This document shows positions 48,501 through 62,628 of a DNA stretch of 64,000 bases, one piece after another. The stretch is from Apteryx mantelli (taxonomy: Eukaryota; Chordata; Aves; Apterygiformes; Apterygidae), in assembly GCF_036417845.1 (NCBI RefSeq), contig NC_090012.1:186001-250000 (forward strand), read 5' to 3'. The position numbers and the translations under genes are program-made. The notes under the pieces are model-generated. The model saw only the letters and a list, made by a program, of their open reading frames with translations, was not told the DNA's origin and made no database searches. Position 1 is the first letter of the stretch. Every line of letters starts with the position of its first letter.

Positions 48501-50735
48501 CCCGCCGCCCCCCGCAGCACCCCGGCGCCCCCCCGCCGGGACCCGCCGCGCGGCAGCACCCCGGGCACCCCCGGCAGCACCCGCTGCGCCCCCCGTGAGT
48601 ACCGGCGCCCTGGGTGGCCCCTCGCCTGTCCCCACCATTCCTGCACCCCTGGGTGTCCCCTGTCATGTCCCCACGTCCCCAGCACCCCAGATGTCCCCTG
48701 GCCTGTCCCCACGTCCCCAGCACCCCTGGGCACCCCCTGGCCTGTCCCCACATCCCCAGCACCCCTGGGTGTCCCCAGCACCCCTGGGCACCCCCTGGCC
48801 TGTCCCCACATCCCCAGCACCCCTGGGCGTCCCCAGCATCCCTGGGTGTCCCCTGTCATGTCCCCACCATTCCTGCACCCCCAGATGTCCCCTGTCCTGT
48901 CCCCACGTCCCCAGCACCCCTGGGCACCCCCTGGCCTGTCCCCATATCCCCAGCACCCCTGGGTGTCCCCAGCACCCCTGGGCACCCCCTGGCCTGTCCC
49001 CACATCCCCAGCACCCCTGGGCGTCCCCAGCATCCCTGGGTGTCCCCTGTCATGTCCCCACCATTCCTGCACCCCTGGGTGTCCCCTGGCCTGTCCCCAT
49101 CGTCCCCAGCACCCCTGGGTGTCCCCTGGCCTGTCCCCACGTCCCCAGCATCCCTAGGTGTCCCGTCATGTCCCCATCATCCCAAGCACCCCTGGATGTC
49201 CCCTGGGCTGTCCCCATCATCCCCATCATCCCTAGGTGTCCCCTGTCATGTCCCCATCATCCCAAGCACCCCTGGGTGTCTCCTGGGCTGTCCCTATCGT
49301 CCCTGGCACCCCTGGGTGTCCCCAACACCCCTGGGCACCTTCTGTCCTGTCCCCATCGTCCCCATCACCCCTGGGTGTCCCCTGGCCTGTCCCCATCATC
49401 CCCAGCACCCCTGGGTGTCCCCTGGCCTGTCCCCACTGTCCCTGCACCCCCGGGTGTCCCCCGTGTCCCCCACCCCCCGGTGCTGATGGGATTCTCCGGC
49501 AGGTGGGTGCCGCGGGCATGGGGAGCCCCAGCAGAGCCCCCCCACCGGGGCCGACGGTCACCTCTGCCGCCACGGGGCCACCCACAGCGTGAGTGTCCCC
49601 CCCCCCGACACCCCTGCGACCCCCCCATGGCACCCCCGAACCCCCTGATCCCTGCGGGACCCCCCCCAGCACTCCCGGGACCCCCCAGGGCACCCGCCTG
49701 AGCACCCCTGGGACCCCCTGAGCCCCTCGGGACCCCTGGGACCCCCCCGGGCACCCTGGGGACACCCCGTGTCACCCCCGGGACCTCCCTGCACCCCCCC
49801 CGGTGACCGCGCCCCCCGCGCAGGCCGGCGGGAGCGGCGCGGGGCCGCGGGGCCCCCCCGGGCCGCGCTGCCGGGAGGTGGCGGCGGCGGCGGCAGCCGC
49901 GGACCCGGGAGCGGCGCCGCCGCCGGAAGTCGCCACAGCGGCGCTGCCGGAAGTCGCCTCCACGGCGCCGCCGGATGTGGGCCGAGCGCCGCCGGAAGTC
50001 GTCGCGGCGCTGCCGGAAGTTCCGACCACAGCGCCGGAAGCCGCCTTGGCGGCGGAAGCGGAGCTGTCGCCCTGCGCCCTCGGCCCCTGCTTTAACGGCG
50101 GCGCCTGCGCCCCCGCGCCGCCGCCCGGCGCCGGTTACAGCTGCCGCTGCCCGCCCGGTTTCCGCGGCTTCAATTGCGAGCGCCGCGCCGACCGCTGCGC
50201 CGACCGCGTCTGCCTCCACGGTGAGCGGCGGCGGCGCCTCCCGGGGCTCCCGGGCCCGCCTGCGGTGCCGTAATGCGCCGAGTAGCGGGGCCGCACCGGG
50301 GCCGCCGACTGGAACGGCGGCCGCAGGGCGGTACCGTAATGCACCCTGTAGAGGCGCCACCTGAGGGGCCATACCGTAATGTCCGCACTAGCGAGGCCAC
50401 GCACGGGGGCGATACCGTAATACACAAACCAGAGGAGCTACGCACGGGTTAGCTACCGTAATGCCCGCACTAGAGGGACTACACAGGGATTAGCTACCGT
50501 AATATATGTACTAGAGGGCCAGGCAGGTGGTGGTACTGTAATACATGCACTAGAGGGGTCATGCAGGGGGCGACACCGTAATATATGGAGTAGAGGGGCC
50601 ATGCAGCAGTTAGCTGTTGTAATACACGCACTAGAAGGGCCCCACCGTGGCCGGGTACTGTAATGCCCCCAATAGCACACTGGCTCCATACCCAATGGGG
50701 TCCCAGCGGCCCTTAGTGCTCCCATAATGTGCCTA

Positions 50736-50769
<34 letters not shown>

Positions 50770-52245
50770 CGCTGCTGGGCAGGGAGCAGTAATGTCCCTA
50801 ATAGTTGCCCACCCTGGGCCGTAATGTTCCTCATAGCTATTACCCTGGGCCATAATGCCCCTAATAGCTGCAACGCTGGACCATGATGTCCCTAATTTCA
50901 CCCACTCTGGGCCATAATGCTCCTAATAGCAGCCTCTCTGGTCCATAATGTCCCTAATTCTGCCCACCCCGGACCATATTGTCCCTAACAGCTGCACCAT
51001 GAGCCATAATGGTACTAATACCTGCCACCATGAGCCATAATGTCTCTAATAGGTGCCCAAACCGGGCCATAATGTCCCTGACAGCGCCCATTCTCAGTTG
51101 TCCATAACAATGCCCATCCTTGACCATAATGTCTTTAATAGCTGCCCACCGTCTGTTGTAATGTCCCTAATAGCTGTGCAGCTGCCATTGTAATGTCCCT
51201 AATAGCTGCAACTCTGAACTGTAATGTCCCTAATAGCTGCCCACACTCTATCATAATGTCCCTAATAGCTGCTCACCCTTGGTCATAATATCCCTACTAG
51301 CTGCTCACCATGAGCCGTAATGTCCCAAATAGCTGCCCACGCTCTGTTATAATATCCCTAATAGCTGCCCACCCTCCATCATAATGTCCCTACTAGCTTG
51401 GCCCCCAGGCTGGGGCCAGCACGCAGGGGGGCTACGACCCCGGTGCTGACCCAGACCGTCCCACTCAGGCGGCCACTGCCTGGACCTGGGCCGGAGCGTG
51501 ATCTGCAAGTGCCGGGCGGGCTTCTCAGGGCCGCGGTGCGAGCACAATGTGGACGACTGCAGCCCCAACCCCTGCGCCAACGGGGGCACCTGCGTGGACG
51601 GGGCCAACAGCTACAGCTGCTCCTGCACCCTGGGCTACAGCGGGGCCGACTGCCGCCTGCGGGCCGACGCCTGCGCCTCGGGGCCCTGCCTCCACGGCGC
51701 CACCTGCTACACCCACTTCTCGGGCCACGTCTGCGCGTGCGCCCCCGGCTTCATGGGCCCCCGCTGCGAGTTCGAGGTGGGGGGGCCACCGGCGGCACCG
51801 CGCCGGCCCCCGTCGGCCCCACTGGCCCTGGCGGCCGCCCTCCCGCTGGCCCTGCTGGGCCCCGGCCTGGGGCTGGCCCTGGCCGCCCGCCGCCACCGCC
51901 GCCGCCACCCGCCGGCCCCGCGCAGGTGAGGCCCGGCGGGGCCCAGGCGTCTGGACCTGCACCGGAGGGGGGGCTTTTTTTGGGGGGGGCGGGGGGGGTC
52001 TCCAGAGGCCCTTGACGAGCCCCTTCCTCTCCCGCCGCAGCCCCACGCCGCAGCCGGGGGAGCCCCCCGTTGCTGCTGCCCCCGACCGGCGGCCGCCCCG
52101 CGTCTCCGCCACCCAGGTAACCCGCGCCCCCCCCCCCCCCCCCAAAATATCTGTGTCACGAGCTGGGGAGGGGCCGGGCTGAGCCCTGTGTGGGGCCGGG
52201 CCTGACCCCCCCCCCAAAAAAATCTCCCCCTGCTTCCAGGTCTGA
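45578..52245 (+). CDS. DLL3: DLL3-type Notch ligand, single-pass membrane protein
   Basis: Divergent Delta-like protein that inhibits Notch in mammals. Exons: 45578-45628 (signal peptide, MAPLLLAGLLALLSISP), 46966-47193 and 47597-47654 (MNNL region, GVLELRVLG and LIETWRLEE), 48379-48594, 49503-49588, 49824-50220, 51469-51925, 52041-52116, and a last exon reading Val-stop at 52240. About 524 residues (human 618). Four EGF repeats follow (ALGPCFNGGACAPAPP, HCLDLGRSVICKC, DDCSPNPCANGGTC, ASGPCLHGATCYTHF), the cysteine pattern and wording closest to DLL3 EGF3-6. Then a Leu/Ala transmembrane segment with RRHRRRH and a tail of about 40 residues. Position after TIMM50 is the DLL3 locus. Odd: the DSL region has almost no cysteines, EGF1-2 are not recognisable, and exon 6 contains a PEV repeat. 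Exons 4, 5 and 9 are the least certain. Confidence 0.88.
45629..46965. repeat. DLL3 intron 1 minisatellite
   Basis: GGGGTCCTTAGGGGACCCT, GGGGGGCTCTGAGGGG and GATCTGGGGGGGTCCCT units of about 30-60 bp fill the intron. Confidence 0.75.
47655..48378. repeat. DLL3 intron 3 minisatellite
   Basis: Units of about 20-27 bp with GGTGGGTGTTGCTGGGTGTC and GGGGTGTCGGGTGGGTGTT, about thirty copies. G-rich on the plus strand. Confidence 0.85.
48595..49502. repeat. DLL3 intron 4 minisatellite
   Basis: Units of about 40 bp: CCTGGCCTGTCCCCACGTCC, then CCAGCACCCCTGGGTGTCC. About twenty copies. Confidence 0.85.
50221..51468. repeat. DLL3 intron 6 repeats including a CA microsatellite
   Basis: 50270-50700: units of about 55-60 bp with TACCGTAATGC and ACTAGAGG. 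50739-50767: (CA)n. 50780-51400: units of about 30-45 bp with CATAATGTCCCTAATAGCTGCC. AT-richer than the rest of the window. Confidence 0.85.
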
Positions 52246-52790
52246 CCCCCCGGCGACGATGGACTCACTCTGGGGGGGGGGGGGGGGGGGGCTGGACCCT
52301 CCCCTGGACCTCCTTGGCCACGCCCCCCTCCACAAGCCACACCCTTTCAGCAAGACCCACCTCTTCCACAGGCCACTCCCCCTTTACAAGCCCATGCAAG
52401 CCACTCCCTTTGTAAGCCCCTCCCACTTTCTAAGCCCCTCCTACCTACCCCCTTGTCAGGAAGAGGACACACCCCTTCCCTAGCTCCTCCTCTTCTACAC
52501 AAGCCCCTCCCTTTAATAGGTCCCGCCCCTTCCAAGCCCCTCCCACCCAAACACCATGAAGCCCCACCCTTCTCAGCAAGCCCCTCCCCTTCCCCTCCCC
52601 CAGCACCGAACCAATCAGCAAGGAGCAGCCTTGGGCTGGGGGTGTGTGGCAAAGAGGAAAGCCCGCCCCCTCACACCTGCATCAGCCAATGGGGAAAGAG
52701 GTGTGGCAGGGATAAGCCCCGCCCCCTCATGTGGCACAACAACACCCCCCCCCCAATCCGGGGGGCAGCCGGGGGCGTGGGCTGTGAATA
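52246..52790. other. DLL3 downstream region, pyrimidine-rich
   Basis: 52310-52610 consists of short AAGCCCCTCCC and CCACACCC-type units. A CCAATCAG (52610) and a CCAATGGGG (52686) follow. I see no gene; DLL3's poly(A) site was not identified with confidence. Confidence 0.5.
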
Positions 52791-52792
52791 GG

Positions 52793-52822
52793 ATGCAAAT
52801 TAAATGCAAATCATATGCAAAT
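52793..52822. promoter_or_regulatory. Three ATGCAAAT octamers spaced 11 bp
   Basis: ATGCAAAT at 52793-52800, 52804-52811 and 52815-52822, all in the same orientation. ATGCAAAT is the POU/Oct-factor octamer. The cluster lies about 250 bp upstream of the CHP2-like ATG and 550 bp after the DLL3 stop. Confidence 0.65.
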
Positions 52823-53072
52823 GAGAAGGCGGAGCCTCCTGTTGTTCTGGGGGGGGGATGTGTGTGTGGGGGGGAGACAAGGCCAGGCCGAGGGGGCCCA
52901 GGCGTCCGAGGCCCCCCTCCAGGCCCAGATTGGACCCAGGCGTCCGGGGCCGGGCAGAGGGACCCAGGCGTCCGGGCTCCTGCCCAGGCCTGGCAGGGAC
53001 CCAGGCGTCCGGGGCTTGGCGAGGGCCCAGGCGTCCGGGCGGCTGCGCTGCCGGTTCCCCTCCCCCGCCGCC

Positions 53073-55590
53073 ATGGGTGCTGCCGCCGCCCGGCCCCCCC
53101 CCGGCCTGGGGGCGCTCTCCGATGAGACCGGCCGTGAGCCCCCCCCCCCCCCATTCCCCAAAACCCCCGGACACCTGGGCCCCTGGGAGGGGAGGGGGTG
53201 GGGGAGGGGATCCTGGACGCCTGGGCCCCTGGGGAGGGGGAGGGGAGGGCCCCCCGGACGCCTGGGCCCCTCCAGGGAGAGGGGGAGGGTGCCCCGAGGG
53301 TGAGGGGGACGCCTGGGTCCCTTTGGGGGATTTGGGAGAGGCCCTGGACGCCTGGGCCCCTTCCGTGGGTGGGGGAGGGGCAGCCCGGACACCTGGGCCC
53401 TTCCTGGCTCTGCCCTCCCCCCCCCCCCAAAAACAGTGTCACCGGCGGCCCTGATGCGACTCCACGAGCGCTTCCAGGCCCTCGACCGGGATGACAAGGG
53501 GCATCTCAGGTGGGGGACCCCCCCCCCCCCAAAAACCCTCGTGCCAGGTGTCACCCATGCGAGGTGTCACCCATGCGAGGTGTCACCCGTGCGAGGTGTC
53601 CCCGTGCTGTCCCCAGCCCCGCCGACCTGCAGGCGCTCGAGGGCCTGGCGCTGAACCCGCTGTGCGAGAGGATCGTGGGCGCCTTCTTCCCCGCCGGGTG
53701 GGTGCCAGCGCCGCCGCGTCCCCCCCCCCGCCGTGTCCCCCCCCGGCCACCGCGGCGTCCCCTGACCGTCCCCTCCGCAGGGCGCAGCGGGCCGATTTCC
53801 CGACCTTCGCGCGAGTCCTCGCCCACTTCCGGCCGGCCGAGGGGGCCCCGTGCGAGCCGGGGGGGCCCAGCAGCCCCGGCAGCAAGCTGCGCTGTGAGTG
53901 GCCCCGGGCGGCGGCGCGTCCTCGTGCGGCGTGTGTCCTCGTGCATGGCGTCCTTGTGCATCACGTGTCCTCGTGCATCACGTGTCCTTGTGCATCATGT
54001 GTCCTCATGTGTCATGTTCTCATGCATCATGTGTCCTCGTGCGGCGTGTGTCCTTGTGCATGGCGGCCTCGTGCATCACGTGTCCTCGTGCATCACGTGT
54101 CCTCGTGCATGGTGTCCTTGTGCATCATGTCCTTGTGCATCGCGTGTCCTTGTGCATCATGTGTCCTTGTGCATCATGTGTCCTTGTGCATCATGTCCTC
54201 GTGCATCGCGTCCTCGTGCATGGTGTCCTTGTGCATCGTGTCCTTGTGCATCATGTTCTCATGCGTCATGTCCTCGTGCATCACGTCCTTGTGCATCGTG
54301 TCCTCATGCATCATGTGTCCTCATGTGTCCTTGTGCATCACGTGTCCTTGTGCATCGTGTCGTGTGTCATGTCCTCGTGCATCATGTGTCCTTGTGCATC
54401 ACGTGTCCTCATGCATCATGTTCTCATGCATCATGTCCTCGTGCATCATGTGTCCTTGTGCATCGTTTCCTCGTGCACACACATGTCCTGGTGCATCTTG
54501 TGTCCCATGCCCGCATGCACCCCCTTGTGTCCCTTTGCATCATGTGTCCTTCCATGTCCCCATGCATGTGCATGTGTCCTCGTGTGCCATGTCCTCGTGA
54601 ATCATGTGTCCTTGTGCATCACGTGTCCTCGTGCATTGTGTGTCCCATGCCCACATGCACCCCCTTGTGTCCCCATGTGTCCTTGTGTACGTGCACGCAT
54701 GTCTTTATGCATCGTGTCCTCATGCATGCACACGTGTCCTGGTGCACCGTGGCCCATGTCCCTGTGCACCCTGATGTCCCCCTGCATCGTGCGTCACCCA
54801 CGTGTCCTTCCACGTCCCTGCATGTCCTCACGCATGTGCACATGTGTCCTTGTGCATGCACACGTGTCCCAGTGCCTCGTGTCCCCCCACACTGGCACTA
54901 ACACGACCCCGCAGTCGTCTTCGAGCTCTACGACCTGGACGGGGACGGGCAGATCTCCTACCGCGAGCTGCTGCAGGTAACGTGCCTGCCACGTGGCCGG
55001 GGGGGGGGGGGGACACACGTGTGTGCCATGTGCAAGGTCCCCCCATGTCCCCCCCCGTGTCCCCCCACCCCGCACAGGTGCTGCGGCTCATGGTGGGGCT
55101 GGAGGTGCCGGACGAGGCGCTGGCGGCCGTCGCCGCCCGGGCGCTGCGCGAGGCCGATCGGAGCGGCCGCGGCACCCTCTGCTTCGAGGACTTCGCCAAG
55201 GTGGGGGCCCAGGCGTCCGGGGGGGGCCAGGTATCCGGGGGGGGACCCAGGTGTCTGGGGGCTGGATGAGGGGACCCAGGCGTGGGGGGGGAGACGCAGA
55301 CATTTGGGGACTGGGTGAGAGGACCCAGGTGTCCAGGGGGACCAGGCGGGGGGGGGGGCCCAGGTGTCCGGGGCACCCAGACATCCAGGGGCTGGATGAG
55401 GGGACTCGGGAGTCCAGGGGACCCAGGTGTCCAGGGGACCCAGGCGTCCGGGGTGGCCAAGCATGGGGGGACACAGGCGTTGGGGGGACGCAGGCGTCCG
55501 GGGGACCCAGGCGTCCGGGGCCGGCCTCTCGTGCAGGCGGTGGAGCGTCTCGACGTCGATCGCCGCATGAGCATCTGGATGCTGAAGTGA
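53073..55590 (+). CDS. CHP2-like calcineurin B homologous EF-hand protein
   Basis: CHP proteins are calcium-binding cofactors of Na+/H+ exchangers. Exons: 53073-53133, 53437-53509, 53617-53697, 53781-53893, 54915-54976, 55078-55200, 55537-55590; all phases join, giving 188 residues (CHP1 195, CHP2 196). Landmarks: LMRLHERFQALDRDDKGHL, LALNPLCERIVGAFFP, DFPTFARVLAHFRP, then EF-hand 3 with an intact loop DLDGDGQISYRE, LLQVLRLMVGLEVPDE, EF-hand 4 DRSGRGTLCFED, and RMSIWMLK at the end. The wording is closer to CHP2 than CHP1. Odd: the EF4 loop has Arg at position 5 and Asp at 12, so calcium binding there is doubtful. The N-terminus MGAAAARP keeps Gly2 but lacks the Ser/Thr favoured at position 6 for myristoylation. 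Could be CHP2 itself or a further paralogue. Confidence 0.87.
53894..54914. repeat. CHP2-like intron 4 minisatellite
   Basis: About fifty units of 15-19 bp: TCCTCGTGCATCATG and TGTCCTTGTGCATC. Frames of more than 300 codons on the plus strand are shadows. Confidence 0.85.
55201..55536. repeat. Core-motif repeat in the last CHP2-like intron
   Basis: GGGGACCCAGGCGTCCGGGG and variants (GTGTCC, ACATCC) repeated about every 15-35 bp through the intron. Confidence 0.8.
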
Positions 55591-55960
55591 TCCCTGGTGG
55601 GATCCGGTGGGAGCAGCGCTTCGGCCAATCAGGGCCTGGCTCCACCCCCCTGCACCGCTGCCCCCGGCTCCAGCCAATCCGGTCTGCCTCCCCGCCGCAC
55701 GCGGCCAATCAGCTTGCAGCTCTGCGCCTCCCCCGGGGGATCCCGTATAAAAAGAATCCAGTCTGAACCGCGCCTCGGCCAATCAGATTTGTCTGGGAGG
55801 GAGGGAGGGCGGCAGCTCCATCCAATCAGGGCCCTCGCCGCACCCCTTCCCGCTCCAACCCCCGGGGGCTCGTCCAATGGGGTTGCAGCGCTGCCTGGAT
55901 CCCAGGGGATCCCAGCACGCTATTGGATAGCGGCGAAGGAGGGGGCTGGGTGCAGGGGGG
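55591..55960. promoter_or_regulatory. CCAAT-rich segment with a TATA box between convergent genes
   Basis: Six CCAAT boxes on the plus strand (near 55626, 55674, 55705, 55780, 55822, 55874) and one inverted (ATTGG, 55922), with TATAAAAA at 55746-55753. Both flanking genes end here, so no recognised gene uses it. No convincing downstream coding frame. Confidence 0.5.
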
Positions 55961-55979
55961 GGGGGCCCGGACTCCTGGG

Positions 55980-56540
55980 TCCTTTGTGGGGGGGTCCCTG
56001 GGGTGTCCCCATCACAGCGGGGTGACACACAGGGTCCCTGGGGTGGCCCTGTCATGGGGGGGGGGGACACGGGGGCCTTCAGGGTGTTCCCATTGTGGGG
56101 GGGGGGCACGTAGGGTCCCCAAGGTGTCCCCAACACAGGTAGGGGGAGATGTGGGGTCGCTGGGGTGTCCCCACTGCAGGGGAGGGGACACACAGGGTCC
56201 CCAGAGTGTCTCCATCGCAGGGGGGGTGACACACAGGGTCCCCAGGGTGTCCCCGTCATGGGGGTGGGGGGAGACGTGGGGTCCCTGGGGTGTCCCCACT
56301 GCAGAGGAAGGGACACAGGGGGGCTCCAGGGTGTCCCCATCGCAGGGGGGGGTGACACACAGGGTCCCCAGGGTGTCCCCGTCATGGGGGTGGGGGGAGA
56401 CGTGGGGTCCCTGGGGTGTCCCCACTGCAGAGGAAGGGACACAGGGGGGCTCCAGGGTGACCCCATCGCAGGGGGGGTGACACACAGGGTCCCCAGGGTG
56501 TCCCTGTCATGGGGGGTGGGGGCACACGGGGTCCCCCCAC
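55980..56540. repeat. Tandem repeat at the 3' side of QPCTL
   Basis: Units of about 60 bp (GGGTGACACACAGGGTCCCC, GGGTGTCCCCATCGCAG), with a near-identical copy of about 120 bp (56220-56340 versus 56340-56460). Confidence 0.8.
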
Positions 56541-56583
56541 ACCGGTGCCGGACGACAGGACGCGGGGGCCGGGCGCGGATGAC

Positions 56584-56589
56584 TTTACT
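56584..56589 (-). terminator. Possible poly(A) signal AGTAAA, QPCTL
   Basis: Plus-strand TTTACT, read as AGTAAA on the minus strand, 104 bases after the QPCTL stop. A non-canonical variant; no AATAAA nearby. Confidence 0.3.
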
Positions 56590-56692
56590 GCCAGCTCCCG
56601 GCGCGGCGACACGCGTGACGGAGCCCACGCGTGACAGAGCCCACACGTGACGGGGCCCACGCGTGACGGGGACCCACACGCGCGCCGGGGGC

Positions 56693-60801
<4,109 letters not shown>

Positions 60802-61069
60802 GGCGCGCGGGGCGGGGCCACGCAAGGGAGAGGCGGGGCCACGCACGGGGGGAGGCGGGGTTTAGGCTCGGGGCGGGGCTTAGACCCGCTGCTCGGCCTG
60901 TGCCGGGGCGGGCGCGGGGCGGGGCTGTTCGGGGCCACGCCCCCCTCTGGGGGGCGGGGGCGGGCCCCGCGGGCGGAGGCGCATGCGCAGAGACCTCCAC
61001 GCGCGTGTGCGCGCACACAGGGCGCCGAGCGGGCACGCGCACACCGCGTCACTCGGGCGGGGGGCGTGA

Positions 61070-62455
61070 CCTCAGACAGGACGTCACCTGGAGAGTGACG
61101 TCACCCTGGCCCGCGCGGTTACCCCCGACGGGGACATCACCCTGGTTGGGATGTCACCCTGGGTGGGGGCATGACCTCAGACAGGACGTCACCTGGAGAG
61201 TGACGTCACCCTGGACCGCGTGGTTACCCCCGACAGGGACGTCACTCCGGTTGGGATGTCACCCCCGATGGGGACGTCACCCTGGACCAGGATGTCACCT
61301 TGCACAGGATGTCACCCTAGACCGGGATGTCACCTCGGGTCATCACCCTGGATGGGGATGTCGCTGGGGACAGGCTGTCACCCTGGATGGGGATGTCACC
61401 CTAGCCTGGAGGGTTACCCTGCGTGGGGATGTCATCCTGGACGGGGACATCACCCTGCCTGGGGATGTCACCGGGGACAGGTCAACAGGACCTTAACCTC
61501 GGACAGGATGTCACCCTGGATGGAGACATCCAGGATGGGGATGTCACCCTGGACTGGGCTGCTGCCTTGCACAGGACGGGATGGGAATGTCACTGGGGAC
61601 AGGTCATCACCCCAGTTGGGATGTCACCCAGGACAGGATGTCACCTTGGATGGGGATGTCACTGGGGACAGGGTGTCACCCTAGTTGGGATGTCACCCTG
61701 GACAGGATGCCACCCTGCATGGGACCTTATCCTGGATGGGGATGTCACTGGGGACAGGGTGTCACCCTAGCTGGGACGTCACCCTGGACAGGATGCCACT
61801 CTGCATGGGACCTCACCCTGGATGGAGACGTCACCCCAGCTGGGATGTTGCCCAGGACAGGATGTCACCCTGGCTGGGGACATCAGCCTGGATGGAGATG
61901 TCACCCTGGGCTGGGCTGCCACCTTGCACAGGACCTCACCCTGGATGGGGATGTCACCCTGGATGGGGATGTCACTGGGAACAGGTCATTGCTGCAGCTG
62001 GGAAGTCACCCAGGAGAGGATGTCACCCTGCATGGGACATCACCCTGGACAGTGACGTTGCTTGGGACAGGTCGTCACCCCAGCCGGAATGTCACCCAGG
62101 ACAGGACGTCACCCTGGATGGGGATGTCACCTCAGAAGGGACCTTAACCTTGGACAGGACATCACTCTGGATGGGACCTCACCCTGGACAGGGACGTCAC
62201 CCTGGATGGGGATGTCACCGGCAAGAGGTCATCACCCTAGTTGGGACGTCACCCAGGACAAGACCTCACCCTGCATGGGACCTCACCCTGGATGGAGATG
62301 TCACCCTGGATGGGGACGTTGCTTGGGACAGGTCGTCACCCCAGCTGGGATGTCACCCAGGACAGGACGTCACCCTGGATGGGGATGTCACCTCAGAAGG
62401 GACCTTAACCTTGGACAGGACGTCACTCTGGATGGGACCTCACCCTGGAGGGGGA
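61070..62455. repeat. GACGTCACC/GATGTCACC satellite between QPCTL and FBXO46
   Basis: About seventy units of about 18-22 bp (GATGTCACCCTGGATGGGGA, GACAGGATGTCACCC). Perfect TGACGTCA occurs at 61096-61103 and 61201-61208. A higher-order copy of about 264 bp is seen (62065-62165 versus 62329-62430). Long plus-strand frames are shadows. Confidence 0.9.
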
Positions 62456-62628
62456 CGTCCCCCCGTGGCGGCCGCCCCCCTCCGTCCCCACTCCGCAACA
62501 ACCCTCCGTGACAACCGGCCGCTCGTTTTTCCTTTCCTTTCTTTTCTCTTCCCGCCGCCGCGCTGCCACCGCGTCCCACCCCACCCCACCCCCCCAACGT
62601 CCCCCCGGAAGCGTCCCCCGCGGGCCTC

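Noticed and set aside
47687-49072. Minus-strand Thr/Pro-rich frame over DLL3 introns 3-4
   Set aside because: Mucin-like appearance comes from the repeat unit; no start context, signal peptide or splice structure.
52799-52804. ATTAAA as the DLL3 poly(A) signal
   Set aside because: It is created by the overlap of two ATGCAAAT octamers and there is no supporting downstream element. Possible but not called.
53894-54914. A Cys/His-rich plus-strand frame (CPRASCVLVHHV type) as a metal-binding protein
   Set aside because: Translation of a 15-19 bp repeat inside an intron of the CHP2-like gene.
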